A stretch of DNA of 64,000 nt from Roseateles sp. XES5 (GCF_020535545.1 NZ_CP084753.1:248001-312000); one strand, 5' to 3'. Positions 7,728 to 18,268 are shown, numbered from the stretch's first letter. A program made the numbers and translations. Notes: a model not told the origin generated them from the sequence alone.

Positions 7728-9914
7728 TCAGGCGGCGCTGGCGTAGCGCTGCTGCCTCTGCGGTTCATCGAGCTGGAACTGGACGAGCAGCCCCTTGAGA
7801 TTGGCGCTTTCCTGCGCCAGTGCCGCGCCAGCGGCGTTCATCTCTTCCACCATCGCGGCATTCTGCTGGGTCGCCTGGTCCATATGATTGACGGCGGTGT
7901 TGATCTGCAGCAACCCGGCGGACTGTTCCTGCGCCGCGGTCGCAATCGCCTCCATGTGCTGGTTGACGGCTTGCACGAGATCGTTGATCTCGCCGAGCCC
8001 GGCCCCGGTGTCGCTGACGAGACGCACGCCCTCACCGACGGCATCTTCCGAATTGCCGATCAGTTCCTTGATCTCGCGCGCAGCCTTTGCGGAGCGCTGC
8101 GCAAGCTCGCGCACCTCGTCGGCGACGACAGCGAAACCCTTGCCGTGCTGGCCGGCGCGTGCCGCCTCGATGGCGGCGTTCAGGGCCAGCAGATTGGTCT
8201 GGTCGGCAATGCCGTCGATGACACCGATGATGTCGCCGATCTTGCGCGCGGCATGGTCGATCCGCTCCATGGCGAGCACGGCATCCTGCACGACCTTGCC
8301 GGACGCATCGGCCTTGCCACGGGCATGGCGCACCATGTCGCGCGCCTCCGTGGCGCGTTTCGACGTCGCCGAGACATTGGCGGTGATCTCTTCGAGGGCA
8401 GCGGCCGTCTCTTCCAGCGAAGCGGCCTGTTGCTCGGTGCGGCGGGAAAGATCGTCGGAAGCCGAGGAGATCTCCTGCGAACCGCCGGTGACGGTCGCGA
8501 CCGAATGGCCGACGCTCAGCAGCGTTTCCCGAAGCTGCCGGACGGCGCCGTTGAAATCCGATCGCAAGGTCTCGAAATGCGGATCAAGCGGATGATGCAG
8601 TTCACAGGCCATGTCACCCGCGGCAAGGCGCCGCATGCTGGCGGCAAAGGTGGAGGTCGCGTTCACGAGCCGCGTCTTGGCTTCCGCCTCGGCGGCGCGC
8701 TGCATCTCGACACGCTCCCGCTCGGCCCGCACGCGCCGTCCGGCCTCGGTGGCTTCCAGCTCCCGGTTGCGGATCGCCGCGGCGTGGAAAACCTCCACGG
8801 CCTGTTCCATGGCGCCGATCTCGTCCTTGCGGCCCGTCGCGATGGACGCGAAATCGAGATCGCCGGAGGCAAGGCGCCGCATGGCCCCGACCATGGTGCC
8901 GATCGGACGCACGACCGTCATTGCCATCAGGCCCGAAAGGCCGACCATCAGCAGGCCACCGGTGAGGCAGAGCGAGACGAGAAGCAAGAAGCTGCGATAG
9001 GCGGCATCGGCCGTCGCCGCCGCCATGGCGCCGATATCCTTCAGCGCGCCGTTCTCGATCTCCTTCATCGCCTCTATGCGCTTCGTCGCGGCAGCGAACC
9101 AGCGCGCGCTTTCCAGCCCGGCAAGCTCAGCGCTTGCCCCGCCGGATGTCAGGCGGGTGCGGAAGGTCGCAACGTCACCGGAGGCACCGTCAAGCAACGT
9201 TTCATAACGCGTGCGCTCGGCCGCGCCCTGAGCCGAAAAGGCGGAGCGGACAAGCGCATCCTGCATGCCCGCAAGGCTGGTGAACCGCTCGAAACGGGCC
9301 GGCTCCATATGACCGGCAACGATAAAGCCGTTGCCGAGCGCGCGCTCCTGCCCGGCCATTTCCTTGGCCTGCATGACCTCGACATAGGCGGCCATGCGTT
9401 GGGCGATGGCGGCATCGCCTGTCAGCTTCGAGAGGTCGCCGGCAAGATCGACGATGGTGCCGATGGCATTGCTGTAGGTCGTGAAGACATCGCCGCCCGC
9501 AGCGGCAAGCGTATCGACCGAGCCGCGCATGTCCGCAAGCGCCGACAGTTGCGCAGAAAACTGCGTACCGTGCGCGGCAATCTCCGCATCCGCGATGGCG
9601 CCGAGATTGTCCATCGCGGCGGCGAAGCGGCCCGTCGCGGCATCGGAGGCCGCCCGGGCGCTTTGCAGTTCCACCCGATTGTTCGCGCCGCGCGAACCGA
9701 GGAAGCCGGCGGTCAATCCACGTTCGACCTGCAGGCTGTGCACGATATCGCTGAGCACGACCATTTCCTGGCTGACCGTGACGATCTCGCGCATCTCGTT
9801 ATAGGTCTGGAACCGGTCGGAGCTCTGGGCATAGGCCAGATAGCCCGCCGCCAGCATCGGCAAGGCTACCGCCGTCCAGAGACGTTTTCTGATGGAAATG
9901 TCGACCACACGCAT
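7728..9914 (-). CDS. Methyl-accepting chemotaxis protein with NIT sensor domain
   Basis: This is a 728-residue chemoreceptor. A transmembrane helix at about residues 10-30 is followed by a periplasmic domain of nitrate/nitrite-sensing (NIT) type, with [17 protein letters not shown] second membrane segment ([22 protein letters not shown]) leads to a HAMP domain with [20 protein letters not shown], a second HAMP-like region, and the cytoplasmic signalling hairpin with [16 protein letters not shown] and [16 protein letters not shown]. No C-terminal CheR-tethering pentapeptide is seen. The start at 9914 has AGGAG 8 nt upstream; a GTG at 9923 is the alternative. The ligand may be nitrate, nitrite or another small anion; this is inferred from the domain only. 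Confidence 0.9.
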   Translation of the reverse strand: MRVVDISIRKRLWTAVALPMLAAGYLAYAQSSDRFQTYNEMREIVTVSQEMVVLSDIVHSLQVERGLTAGFLGSRGANNRVELQSARAASDAATGRFAAAMDNLGAIADAEIAAHGTQFSAQLSALADMRGSVDTLAAAGGDVFTTYSNAIGTIVDLAGDLSKLTGDAAIAQRMAAYVEVMQAKEMAGQERALGNGFIVAGHMEPARFERFTSLAGMQDALVRSAFSAQGAAERTRYETLLDGASGDVATFRTRLTSGGASAELAGLESARWFAAATKRIEAMKEIENGALKDIGAMAAATADAAYRSFLLLVSLCLTGGLLMVGLSGLMAMTVVRPIGTMVGAMRRLASGDLDFASIATGRKDEIGAMEQAVEVFHAAAIRNRELEATEAGRRVRAERERVEMQRAAEAEAKTRLVNATSTFAASMRRLAAGDMACELHHPLDPHFETLRSDFNGAVRQLRETLLSVGHSVATVTGGSQEISSASDDLSRRTEQQAASLEETAAALEEITANVSATSKRATEARDMVRHARGKADASGKVVQDAVLAMERIDHAARKIGDIIGVIDGIADQTNLLALNAAIEAARAGQHGKGFAVVADEVRELAQRSAKAAREIKELIGNSEDAVGEGVRLVSDTGAGLGEINDLVQAVNQHMEAIATAAQEQSAGLLQINTAVNHMDQATQQNAAMVEEMNAAGAALAQESANLKGLLVQFQLDEPQRQQRYASAA

Positions 9915-10040
9915 AAAAGGCACTCCTGAAACCAGGCGTCATGCCTTCCAATCCGCGATTCATCCGCCCTTTCTGTATGCAACCGGCGCATTAAGAAAAG
10001 CCTATTGATAATCGTCAGGTTGCATTCACGTGCGTTCCCG

Positions 10041-11861
10041 TCATGCCGCGGCGACCATGCTCGCCTCCTGCACGAAATGGCCGGGCGACACCTCGCGATA
10101 AGTCCGCTTGGGGGCGACGTAGCCGTGCGGGCGCAGCGGGCTCTTGATTTCCTCGGTGAGCGGCGGCGGCTGATGGCCGCGACGAGCCGGATCCGGGATC
10201 GGCACCGCCGAGATGAGACGTTGCGTATAAGAATGCTGCGGATTGTCGAAGATCGCGGCGCGCGGGCCGATCTCGACGATCTCGCCAAGGAACATGACGG
10301 CGACGCGGTGGCTGACGCGCTCCACGACCGCCATGTCGTGCGAAATGAAGAGATAGGCGAGACGATGCTTCTCCTGAAGGTCCAGCAGAAGATTGGAGAC
10401 CTGCGCCTTGACCGAGACGTCGAGCGCGGAAACCGCCTCGTCCGCCACGATGAATTTCGGCTCCAGCGCAAGCGCGCGGGCAATGGAAATGCGTTGACGC
10501 TGACCGCCGGAGAATTCGTGCGGATGGCGCGTCGCCACCGCCGCCGGCAGGCCGACCTGCTCCAGCAATTCCGCCACGCGCTCCTTCGCTTCCTTTCGGC
10601 CCATCAGGCCATGGGCCAGCATCGGTTCGGCGATCGCCGAGCCGATGGTGATGCGCGGGTTCAGCGAGGCGAAGGGGTCCTGGAAGATGATCTGTGTGTT
10701 GCGGCGCATGGCGCGCAACGTCCCGGAGCTCGCTTTCGTCACATCCTGCCCGTCGATGACGATGGAGCCGTTGCTCGGATCGACAAGACGCATGATCGCA
10801 CGGCCCGTGGTGGATTTGCCGCAGCCGGATTCACCGACCAGCGACAGGGTTTCGCCCGGCCGAAGATCGAAGGAGACATTCTCGACGGCATGGATCTGGC
10901 CATGCGGCAGGGCGAAACGGACGGAAAGCCCGTCGACCGTAAGGAGCGGCTTAACGTCATCGGCGACGGGCTCCATGACCCGGCCGCCGCTCGCTTCGCC
11001 CGTCGCCGGGTCGACATCGGGGAAACGGCGTGGCGCCGCCGCGTCGCCCATCGTGCCGAGGCGCGGAATGGAGGCGAGAAGCGCCTTGGTATAGGAGGCC
11101 TTCGGGGCCGCAAAGAGGTCTGGCGTCGCGCCGGTTTCGATCATATCGCCGCGGTACATCACCAGCACGCGGTCGGCCACCTCGGCCACCACGCCCATAT
11201 CGTGGGTGATGAAGACCACGCCCATCTGCATCTCGTCTTGCAGCGCGCGGATCAGTTGCAGGATCTGCGCCTGGATGGTCACGTCCAGGGCGGTGGTGGG
11301 CTCGTCCGCAATCAGCAGCTGGGGCTTGCAGGACAGGGCCATCGCGATCATCACGCGTTGGCGCATGCCGCCCGAGAGCTGGTGCGGATATTCGTGAAGA
11401 CGGGACTTTGCCGCAGGAATGCGCACGCGCTCCATCAGCCGCAGGGCCTCCGCCTCTGCCGCGCTCCACGAGAGATCGCGGTGAAGCACCAGCGCCTCGG
11501 CGACCTGGTTGCCGATGGTGAAGACCGGATTGAGCGAGGTCATCGGCTCCTGGAAGATCATGCCGATGGTGCCGCCGCGCACGGCGCGCATCTCGGCTTC
11601 GCTGGCCTGCAGGAGGTCGCGGCCTTCGAGCAGGATACGGCCCTCGCAGCGCGCCCGACCGGCGGGCAGGAGACGCATGGTGGAGAGCGCGGTGACGCTC
11701 TTGCCCGAACCGGATTCCCCGACGATGGCGACGGTTTCCCCGGCATTCACCTGCAGATTGATATTGCGGATGACGGCACGCCATCCTTCCGCGGTCTTGA
11801 AGGAGGTCGTGAGGTTTTCGACCGAAAGCACCGGCCGGCTTGCATTATCCGTTGCAGTCAT
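10041..11861 (-). CDS. Fused di/oligopeptide ABC transporter ATP-binding protein
   Basis: This is a 606-residue protein with two complete ABC ATPase domains, equivalent to DppD and DppF fused. The first has Walker A GESGSGKS, signature [15 protein letters not shown] and Walker [13 protein letters not shown]. The second has [23 protein letters not shown] and [12 protein letters not shown]. Both carry the FQEP/FQDP-type Q-loop and an OppC-like C-terminal patch. It energises the permeases encoded just upstream (gap of 2 nt to the DppC-like gene) and ends the operon. DNA around 11165-11350 has codon choice unlike the rest of the gene (see findings). Confidence 0.9.
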   Translation of the reverse strand: MTATDNASRPVLSVENLTTSFKTAEGWRAVIRNINLQVNAGETVAIVGESGSGKSVTALSTMRLLPAGRARCEGRILLEGRDLLQASEAEMRAVRGGTIGMIFQEPMTSLNPVFTIGNQVAEALVLHRDLSWSAAEAEALRLMERVRIPAAKSRLHEYPHQLSGGMRQRVMIAMALSCKPQLLIADEPTTALDVTIQAQILQLIRALQDEMQMGVVFITHDMGVVAEVADRVLVMYRGDMIETGATPDLFAAPKASYTKALLASIPRLGTMGDAAAPRRFPDVDPATGEASGGRVMEPVADDVKPLLTVDGLSVRFALPHGQIHAVENVSFDLRPGETLSLVGESGCGKSTTGRAIMRLVDPSNGSIVIDGQDVTKASSGTLRAMRRNTQIIFQDPFASLNPRITIGSAIAEPMLAHGLMGRKEAKERVAELLEQVGLPAAVATRHPHEFSGGQRQRISIARALALEPKFIVADEAVSALDVSVKAQVSNLLLDLQEKHRLAYLFISHDMAVVERVSHRVAVMFLGEIVEIGPRAAIFDNPQHSYTQRLISAVPIPDPARRGHQPPPLTEEIKSPLRPHGYVAPKRTYREVSPGHFVQEASMVAAA

Positions 11862-11863
11862 GA

Positions 11864-12709
11864 TCAGCTTTCCTTCGCAAGACGCGGATCGACCAGATCG
11901 CGCAGACCGTCGCCGAGCAGTTGCAGGGCAAGGACGGAGAAGACGATGGCGAGGCCCGGGAAGATCATCAGCCAGGGGGCATTGTTCATGTATTCACGGC
12001 CGGAGGCGAGCATCGTGCCCCAGGTCGGCATGTCGGTGGAGACGCCGACACCGAGGAAAGAGAGGCTTGCTTCGGCCAGCATCGCCGAGGCGAAGACGAA
12101 GGTGGCCTGCACGAGGATCGGCGAGGCGAGGTTGAGCAGCACGTGGCGCAGCAGGATCTGCCAGGTCGGCAGGCCCATGGCGACGGCCGCCTCGATATAG
12201 GGCAGTTCCCGCAGCACCAGCGTCGAGCCGCGCACGATGCGGGCAAGGCGCGGCGCATAGGTGATGCCGAGCGCCAGGATGACCGTCGTCAGCGACGGTC
12301 CGAGAGCGGCGACCAGCGCGATGGCAAGCAGGATATCCGGGAAGGACATCATGGCGTCGAGTAGCCGGGAGATCGGCGTATCGAGCTTGCGGAAGAAGCC
12401 GGCAGCGACGCCGAGAATGACGCCCAGCACGGTGGAGATGCAGACGACGCCGAGGCTGACGAGCAGCGAGATCCGGCCCGCATAGATGGCGCGGGAGAAG
12501 ATGTCGCGGCCGAACTCGTCCGTCCCGAAGACATGCGCCAGCGACGGCGCCTTCAGCTTGTTGACGATCGACAGCTTGTTCGGCGCATAGGGCGCAATCC
12601 ACGGCGCAAGGACGGCGGCCAGCAGCACGAGGACGAGAATGATCGCCCCGAACAGGATGGCGCGGTTACGGAAGAGGCGGCGCAGGGAGTGGAAGAAAGA
12701 ACCGGTCAT
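11864..12709 (-). CDS. Peptide ABC transporter permease, DppC-type
   Basis: This is a 281-residue inner-membrane permease with about six helices and the N-terminal OppC-type segment ([33 protein letters not shown], of which the GAIILVLVL core is hydrophobic). [13 protein letters not shown] is characteristic of DppC/OppC, and the EAA loop is [21 protein letters not shown]. Its start shares one base with the stop of the DppB-like gene. It forms the translocation channel with DppB. Confidence 0.9.
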   Translation of the reverse strand: MTGSFFHSLRRLFRNRAILFGAIILVLVLLAAVLAPWIAPYAPNKLSIVNKLKAPSLAHVFGTDEFGRDIFSRAIYAGRISLLVSLGVVCISTVLGVILGVAAGFFRKLDTPISRLLDAMMSFPDILLAIALVAALGPSLTTVILALGITYAPRLARIVRGSTLVLRELPYIEAAVAMGLPTWQILLRHVLLNLASPILVQATFVFASAMLAEASLSFLGVGVSTDMPTWGTMLASGREYMNNAPWLMIFPGLAIVFSVLALQLLGDGLRDLVDPRLAKES

Positions 12710-13659
12710 CAGAGGCGCACCCTGGGATCGACGAGGATATAGAGCATGTCGACGATGAAGTTGATGAGCACGTAGATCGCGGCGACGACGAGCAATGTGC
12801 CCTGAATGACGGGGTAGTCACGGCGCAGCACGGCCGAGACCACGAGGTTGCCGACACCCGGCAGGCCGAAGACCGTTTCCGTCACGACCGCGCCCGCCAC
12901 CAGCATGGCGATGGAAAGGCCGATGACGGTGATGATCGGGATCATCGCATTCTTCAGCGCATGCTTGAGGATCACGCGGCGCTCGCTCGCGCCCTTGGCG
13001 CGGGCGGTGCGGACGTAGTCGTCACCGAGCACATCGAGCATGGCGGCGCGGGTGAAACGGGTGATCAGCGCCGAATTGACGATGCCGAGAGCGACGGCCG
13101 GCAGCACGAGATGGTGCAGCCTTTCGAGGAAGGACGTATCCGGCCCGCCATAACCCGAGGCGGGGAACCAGCCCTGGCCGACGGCGAACATCTGGATGAG
13201 CATGAGGCCCAGCCAGAAGCTCGGTACGCTCGCCGCCACCATGGTCAAAGTCACGACGACTTGGTCGAACAGCGTGCCGCGCTTGACGGCCGAGAGAATG
13301 CCGACCGGCAACGCGATCGAAACGGCGATCAGGATGGAGAAAAGGGTCAGGAAGAAGGTCGGCTCCGCCCGCTCGGCGAGCGCCGCCGTCACCGGCTGCC
13401 CGAGGAAGATCGACTGACCGAGATCGCCCTTCAGGATGCCCAGAACGAACTGGCCATACTGGACGATCAGCGGCGCATCAAGCCCCATCTTGGTGCGCAG
13501 TTGCGCGATATCTTCCGGGGTCGCATCCGACCCCAGCATCACGGCGGCGGGATCGCCCGGCGTCACGCGGACGATGACGAATACCACCGTCACGACCAGG
13601 GCAAGCACGATGGCCATGCCCCCCAGCCGCGTCAAAAGTGCCCGGACGATCCTTGCCAT
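12709..13659 (-). CDS. Peptide ABC transporter permease, DppB-type
   Basis: This is a 316-residue inner-membrane permease. The start MARIVRALLTRLGGMAIVLA, the segment FVIVRVTPGDPAAVMLG and the EAA-type loop RTARAKGASERRVILKHALKNAMIP are all DppB/OppB hallmarks. It lies 10 nt after the substrate-binding protein gene and overlaps the DppC gene by one base, so the transporter genes form a single operon. Confidence 0.9.
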   Translation of the reverse strand: MARIVRALLTRLGGMAIVLALVVTVVFVIVRVTPGDPAAVMLGSDATPEDIAQLRTKMGLDAPLIVQYGQFVLGILKGDLGQSIFLGQPVTAALAERAEPTFFLTLFSILIAVSIALPVGILSAVKRGTLFDQVVVTLTMVAASVPSFWLGLMLIQMFAVGQGWFPASGYGGPDTSFLERLHHLVLPAVALGIVNSALITRFTRAAMLDVLGDDYVRTARAKGASERRVILKHALKNAMIPIITVIGLSIAMLVAGAVVTETVFGLPGVGNLVVSAVLRRDYPVIQGTLLVVAAIYVLINFIVDMLYILVDPRVRL

Positions 13660-13669
13660 GTCTATCCCC

Positions 13670-15187
13670 TCACTTCTTCGGCGTTACGTTCCAGAAATGC
13701 GGCCAGTAGGTCGGCGTATAGTCCGAGATACCGGCGGCGACGCCCGTGACGGCGTTGAAGTTGCCCACCTTGAAGAGCGGCGCATCGTCGTAGATCACGG
13801 TCTGGATGCCTTCCCATGCCTTCTGCTTGTCGGCGTCGGAAACGGCGTTCATGTAGGTCGAGACGGCCGTTGCCTTCTGCTCGGAGACGTACCAGCCCGG
13901 ATAGGTGTCGGTGATCGTGTTGATCGTCGTCGGGTCGCCCGGGAAGTTGGAATGGGTGATGAAGATATCCCATTCCTTGGGGTCGGCGCGGCGGGTCGTC
14001 AGGGTCGCCCAGTCCACCACCTGCATGTCCACCTTGAAGCCGGCGGCTTCGAGGTAAGCCTTTGCGACTTCACCGATCTTGTAGTGGAATTCGTACTGGC
14101 GGCTGGTCATCAGACGCAGCGGCGTGCCGTCATAACCGGCATCGGCAAGCAGCTTGGCGGCAGCTTCCGGGTCGCCTTCGCCGTAGCGGGCAACGCCGGC
14201 CTCGGTGTACCAGAGGGAGCCCTTCGGGAAGATCGAGCCGTCGACGCTGAAGAAGCGCTCGTCGGAGAAGGCGGCAAGCATCATGTCGTTCGGGTTGAGC
14301 GCGGCCTGAACGGCCTGGCGCAGCTCCTTCTTCGTGAGCAGGCCTTCCTTCATGTTCATGTTGAGCGAGGCCCAGCCGGTGTTCTCGTAGATCACGGGCT
14401 TGGCCGTGCCGCTCGCCTCGACGCGCTCATAGGCGCTGACCGGAAGCGAGTCGGCGAAGTCGAACTGACCGGAGATCAGGCCTTCCACGCGGGTGTTGGC
14501 GTCCGGAACCGGAACGAAGCGGATTTCCTTGGCGATGGCGACGCGCTTGCCGGCGTAGTTGCTCGGCTCTCCCTCGGGCGACTTGTAACCGTCGAAGCGC
14601 ACGAGCTGCGTGTACTGGTCGGGCTTGCGTTCCTTCAGGGCATAGGGGCCGGTGCCGACGAACTCGGTCAGCGTGTCGGCGATCTTTTCCGACGGCATGA
14701 TGACCGAGGCCTGCGAGAAGGTTGCGAGCAGCGGCGCATAACGCGACTTCAGCTTGACGACGACCATGTTGGGGCCGTCTTCGGTGAGGCTTTCGACGAC
14801 TTCGGCGACTTGCTTGCCCTTGGAGTTGACCGCCATCCAGCGCGTCAGCGAGGCCGTCACATCCTTGGAGTCGAGGTCGCTGCCATCGTGGAACTTCACG
14901 CCTTCGCGCAGCGGAATGCGATAGGTGAGGCCATCTTCGGAGATTTCCGGCATGGCCGCGGCGAGCAGCGGCACCGAACGCCATTCGCTGTCATAGATGT
15001 AGAGCGTCTCGAAAATGTGCTGATCGATGGTCAGCACGATGTCGGTCGCCGTCTGCATCACGTCGAGCGTCGGCGGCTCGCCGATGGTGGCGACGGTGAG
15101 CACGCCATCCGTCGTCTGGGCGATGGCCAGGCTGCTGGTGCCGCCGGCGAGTGCCGCCAGGGTCATGAGAACGATTGCACTTTTCAT
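13670..15187 (-). CDS. Peptide-type ABC transporter substrate-binding protein (SBP family 5)
   Basis: This is a 505-residue periplasmic binding protein with a signal peptide (MKSAIVLMTLAALAGGTSSLAIAQ). The mature part starts TTDGVLTVATIGEPPTLD, typical of family 5 (DppA/OppA-like). The IPLREGVKFHDGSDLDSKDV block and GTGPYALKE are family markers. The start at 15187 has GGAGG upstream. It supplies the ligand to the downstream permeases; the actual ligand is unknown. An M81 hydrolase gene lies just upstream in the same direction, with a GC hairpin between the two. Confidence 0.9.
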   Translation of the reverse strand: MKSAIVLMTLAALAGGTSSLAIAQTTDGVLTVATIGEPPTLDVMQTATDIVLTIDQHIFETLYIYDSEWRSVPLLAAAMPEISEDGLTYRIPLREGVKFHDGSDLDSKDVTASLTRWMAVNSKGKQVAEVVESLTEDGPNMVVVKLKSRYAPLLATFSQASVIMPSEKIADTLTEFVGTGPYALKERKPDQYTQLVRFDGYKSPEGEPSNYAGKRVAIAKEIRFVPVPDANTRVEGLISGQFDFADSLPVSAYERVEASGTAKPVIYENTGWASLNMNMKEGLLTKKELRQAVQAALNPNDMMLAAFSDERFFSVDGSIFPKGSLWYTEAGVARYGEGDPEAAAKLLADAGYDGTPLRLMTSRQYEFHYKIGEVAKAYLEAAGFKVDMQVVDWATLTTRRADPKEWDIFITHSNFPGDPTTINTITDTYPGWYVSEQKATAVSTYMNAVSDADKQKAWEGIQTVIYDDAPLFKVGNFNAVTGVAAGISDYTPTYWPHFWNVTPKK

Positions 15188-15214
15188 CTGTTTTCCTCCA
15201 TTTGCAAAGGGTTG

Positions 15215-15235
15215 CCGCCGGCTCCCGTCCGGCGG
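15215..15235 (-). other. Intercistronic GC hairpin between M81 and SBP genes
   Basis: A perfect 7-bp stem (CCGCCGG / CCGGCGG) with a 7-nt loop lies in the 52-bp gap between the M81 stop and the binding-protein start. No T run follows. It could be an mRNA processing or stability element that helps set a higher level of binding protein than of the M81 enzyme. Confidence 0.4.
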
Positions 15236-15239
15236 GTGT

Positions 15240-16721
15240 TCAGGTCTCGAGGCCGAGCGGATCGGCCACACGCGGCCACAGGTCGAGGCGTGCCTTGCGG
15301 TAGGCCGTCGTGGCGGGGTCCGTCGGATATGAGGTCGGCGCCGCCACATAGACGATCTCGGAGGAGATCGGCTGGAAGCCGGCATGGAAATGGTTGGTCG
15401 ACTTCACCAGCAGGAAGGCCTTCTTCGTGAAGTCCACACCCTGGTTGGAGAAGATGTCGGGTTCATAGGTCTGGGTGCGGCTGGTGATCAGCACGATATC
15501 GATGGTCGTGCCGAGCGGACGCACCACCGCCGCCGCACCGAGCGTCACGCGGCTGTTGCGGAAGCTCTGCCAGCCGGCATCGAACACCGTCTGAACCGTG
15601 ACGCGCAGGTCGAGCGGTTCGCCGCCCTCCGGCCCGGACTTGCCGCCGAAGCGCAGCGCCAGCTCCGCGCCTTCCCCGGCCGCATGGCAGAAGGAAACGG
15701 CAATCGGATCCCAGATGGTCGCGACGCCGACATTCTCGAAACCGCGCTCGATCATGCGGCGCAGGATGAAGGTCGCATCGCCCGCAACGCCGCCGCCCGG
15801 ATTGTCCCAGACATCGGCGATGACGACCGGCACGTCCGGCCGCTCGGCGCGCACCGCCATGGCCCGGTCGAGGCCAGCCTCTGTGCCGAGCATCGGCATC
15901 GCGGTCTCCCTGCGCATGCCGTAGAGCTCGCGACCCAGCTTTTCGACCAGAGCGTCGCCCTTCGCCTTGTCGCCGTCCGTGACGGCGACAAGGCGCGTGC
16001 CCATATCCGGCACATCGCCAGCCATGAAGCCGTGAATGACGGAAAGCGAGAGAATGCCGTCCTTGCCTTCCATCGCCTTCAGACGGTCGACGAAGGACCG
16101 CATGGGCTCACGGCTGGTCGGGTAGATGGTGATCATACGGCAGTCGAAGCTGGAGACGACGGGCTTGATCTCACCGCGCAGCGTGCGCAACGCCAACTCC
16201 ACGACATGCTCGCCGCGCTCCTCGAAATCCGTGTGCGGAAATTCGAGAAAGGCCGCCATGATATCGAGATTGGCGACGCGTTTGGCGGTGAGGTGGCTGT
16301 GCGGATCGAATTCGACGGCGATCAGCACGTCGGACCCGACGAGATCGCGGATGCGGGCGAGGAAATCGCCCTCCGGGTCATCGTAACCCTGCGCAACCAT
16401 GGCGCCGTGCAATCCAAGGACGACGGCGTCGACGGGAAGGGCCTCTGCCAGTTCGCTGATGATCCGGTCACGCAACGTCTCGTAGGTCTGGCGCTGGATG
16501 AGGCCGGCAGGTTCTGCCCAGCAGGACGTGCCCTCGATGACGGTGAACCCTTCCGCCCGGCCACGCCGGCGCAGGATCGGCACGACGGAAGAGCAGAGCG
16601 TCGGCGTATCGGGATGTTCGCCCGGTCCGGCATAGAACGCCGCCTTGAAAGCGTTCATATCCGTCGGCACGGGTGAAAACGTGTTGGTCTCGGTGGCAAG
16701 CGAGGCCGTGAAAATGCGCAT
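15240..16721 (-). CDS. M81-family metallopeptidase / MlrC-like protein
   Basis: This is a 493-residue cytoplasmic protein of the MlrC (microcystinase C)/M81 family: MRIFTASLATETNTFSPV start, VLGLHGAMVAQGYDDPEGDFL, AVEFDPHSHLT, FPHTDFEERG, ADVWDNPGGGVAGDAT and a C-terminal lid with STNHFHAGFQPIS. The acidic and His residues in these motifs are the probable zinc ligands. MlrC cleaves a linearised peptide toxin, but rhizobial homologues have unknown natural substrates. Co-transcription with a peptide ABC transporter suggests hydrolysis of the imported compound. Start at 16721 by homology to the family; the ribosome site is weak (GGGAACGG). Confidence 0.85.
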   Translation of the reverse strand: MRIFTASLATETNTFSPVPTDMNAFKAAFYAGPGEHPDTPTLCSSVVPILRRRGRAEGFTVIEGTSCWAEPAGLIQRQTYETLRDRIISELAEALPVDAVVLGLHGAMVAQGYDDPEGDFLARIRDLVGSDVLIAVEFDPHSHLTAKRVANLDIMAAFLEFPHTDFEERGEHVVELALRTLRGEIKPVVSSFDCRMITIYPTSREPMRSFVDRLKAMEGKDGILSLSVIHGFMAGDVPDMGTRLVAVTDGDKAKGDALVEKLGRELYGMRRETAMPMLGTEAGLDRAMAVRAERPDVPVVIADVWDNPGGGVAGDATFILRRMIERGFENVGVATIWDPIAVSFCHAAGEGAELALRFGGKSGPEGGEPLDLRVTVQTVFDAGWQSFRNSRVTLGAAAVVRPLGTTIDIVLITSRTQTYEPDIFSNQGVDFTKKAFLLVKSTNHFHAGFQPISSEIVYVAAPTSYPTDPATTAYRKARLDLWPRVADPLGLET

Positions 16722-17403
16722 GTGTGACCGTTCCCGCTGCATTCGGCCGCGCGAAGACACGGTCGGCTTTCGCCGACCTGCCGGGCCGTCTGCCCGCCGC
16801 GTTCCGAAGAATGTTCCCGTTGCTCGTCTCATCGCTTGAGCGATGTAATTTGTTTTCTCAATAATGCGATAATTTCACAAAAAGTCAATATAAGACCCAG
16901 GAAATGCGCGACTTGATGTAATCCATTTTCCAATCGCGCATCCTTGGTGAAAAATTTTCATCGTGAATGGCGCCATCAATTCGCATCACCAGAGAGCGCG
17001 CAAGAAATCCTGCTTGTTTATCAAGTCACTCCCTCGACGCAGCGCCCTTAACTGCCGAAATCGCCATGTAAACGCATCCATACGGCGTGAAAATCACACC
17101 CGAAAAACCGTGGAAATTTTCACCAATTCCCGCTTGGCGCGGCCGCAGATGAAGCTGTCAAGAGAGAAGAAGAAAAAGAATTTCAGTGAATCTTTTACAT
17201 TCCCGCGGTGACCGGCCACCCCAAGACCGCCCATCCGGAGGACAACAGTCCTCAAAAGGCGCCTCATGGCGGATATTCCTGCGTTGGCAGCGCATATTTT
17301 CACACAGATACGCCATTGCCGCCGGCTGCCGCTGTGTTATGAAATGACGAACGAGAAATTCGTTTTCATTCGCGCAAGTCCGTTTCGCAGGCGGGAGGAT
17401 CTG
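16722..17403. promoter_or_regulatory. Divergent intergenic region M81 operon / rpiR with dyad sites
   Basis: This 682-bp stretch has no convincing gene and is more AT-rich than its surroundings. It should hold the promoters of the leftward M81/peptide-transporter operon and the rightward rpiR gene. Visible symmetric sites are TGAAAA-A-TTTTCA (16948-16960), GTGGAAATTTTCAC (17110-17123, near-perfect dyad) and AACGA-N5-TCGTT (17350-17364). A related GTGAAAATCACAC is at 17087-17099. RpiR-family regulators typically bind GAAA/TTTC-type inverted repeats, so the first two are the best operator candidates. Confidence 0.5.
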
Positions 17404-18267
17404 ATGGACCTTTTTCACGCACTGTCGGATGAGGAGGGCAAGCTGTCCGGCCTCGACAGGAAGCTTGCACAGATCACGATCGACGACGTCGACTTCGTCA
17501 TGAATGCCTCGATCGGCGAACTTGCCGAGCGCGTCGGCGTCTCTCCGCCCACCGTCACCCGCTTCTGCCGCCGTCTTGGCTGCAAGGGGTTCCCGGATTT
17601 CAAGGTGCAGCTCGCCAAACTCACCTATGTGGGCCTGCGCTACGTCAAGCCGGAAGTGCCGACCGAAACCCCCGATGAAGTGGCCAAGGACATCATTGCC
17701 AAGGCGCAGAACGCGATGTTCCAGCTGCACCGGCAGCTCGACGTCTCCGCGCTCGAAACCGCCGCACGACTGCTGCGCGGCGCCGCCTTCATCCACGCTT
17801 TCGGCGCTAGCGGCAATTCCGCGATGATCGTCAACGAGCTGCACAACAGGCTCTTCCGCCTCGGGTGCCGTATCCACGCCTCGAACGATCACAACATGAA
17901 CGCGATGCTTTCGGCTGCGGCCCAGCCCGGCACCGTGGTCTTCGGATCCTCGTTTACCGGCCGCGACCCCGCGCTCGTCCACTGCCTGGACCTTCTGCGC
18001 CAGCGCGGCGTGCCAACCATCGTCATCACGCAAAGCGGCTCGCCCGTCGCGGCCGCGGCGGATGTGGTCATCGCCATCGACCTGCCCGAGGGCAAGAACA
18101 TCTTCCGGCCGACCTCGACGCGCTACGCCTATCTCGCGGTTATCGACATGCTGGCCAATCTCGTCGCCTATGCCGACCGGCCGAAATCCTTGAAGACGCT
18201 GCGCTCCATCAAGGAGGAGCTGGTCAGCCGTCGCGACGGCGATGACCGTCAACTTCTCGGCGATTGA
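17404..18267 (+). CDS. RpiR-family transcriptional regulator
   Basis: This is a 287-residue MurR/RpiR regulator. The N-terminal HTH_6 domain contains ASIGELAERVGVSPPTVTRFCRRLGCKGFPDFKVQLA. The C-terminal SIS domain contains FGASGNSAMIVNELHNRLFRLG and FGSSFTGRDPALVHCLDLLRQRGVPTIVITQSGSPVA. The start at 17404 has GGGAGG 5 nt upstream; longer in-frame starts are not supported. SIS domains usually sense sugar phosphates. Its divergent position suggests it controls the M81/peptide transporter operon. A GAAATGA hairpin directly follows the stop codon. Confidence 0.88.
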   Translation: MDLFHALSDEEGKLSGLDRKLAQITIDDVDFVMNASIGELAERVGVSPPTVTRFCRRLGCKGFPDFKVQLAKLTYVGLRYVKPEVPTETPDEVAKDIIAKAQNAMFQLHRQLDVSALETAARLLRGAAFIHAFGASGNSAMIVNELHNRLFRLGCRIHASNDHNMNAMLSAAAQPGTVVFGSSFTGRDPALVHCLDLLRQRGVPTIVITQSGSPVAAAADVVIAIDLPEGKNIFRPTSTRYAYLAVIDMLANLVAYADRPKSLKTLRSIKEELVSRRDGDDRQLLGD

Positions 18268-18268
18268 G

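Noticed and set aside
7647..9929. 760-residue open frame opposite the chemoreceptor gene
   Set aside because: Shadow of the chemoreceptor codons; no domain, and the intrinsic terminator of the real gene lies inside its start.
10005..12200. 731-residue open frame opposite the peptide transporter genes
   Set aside because: It crosses two confident genes on the other strand and has no recognisable domain.
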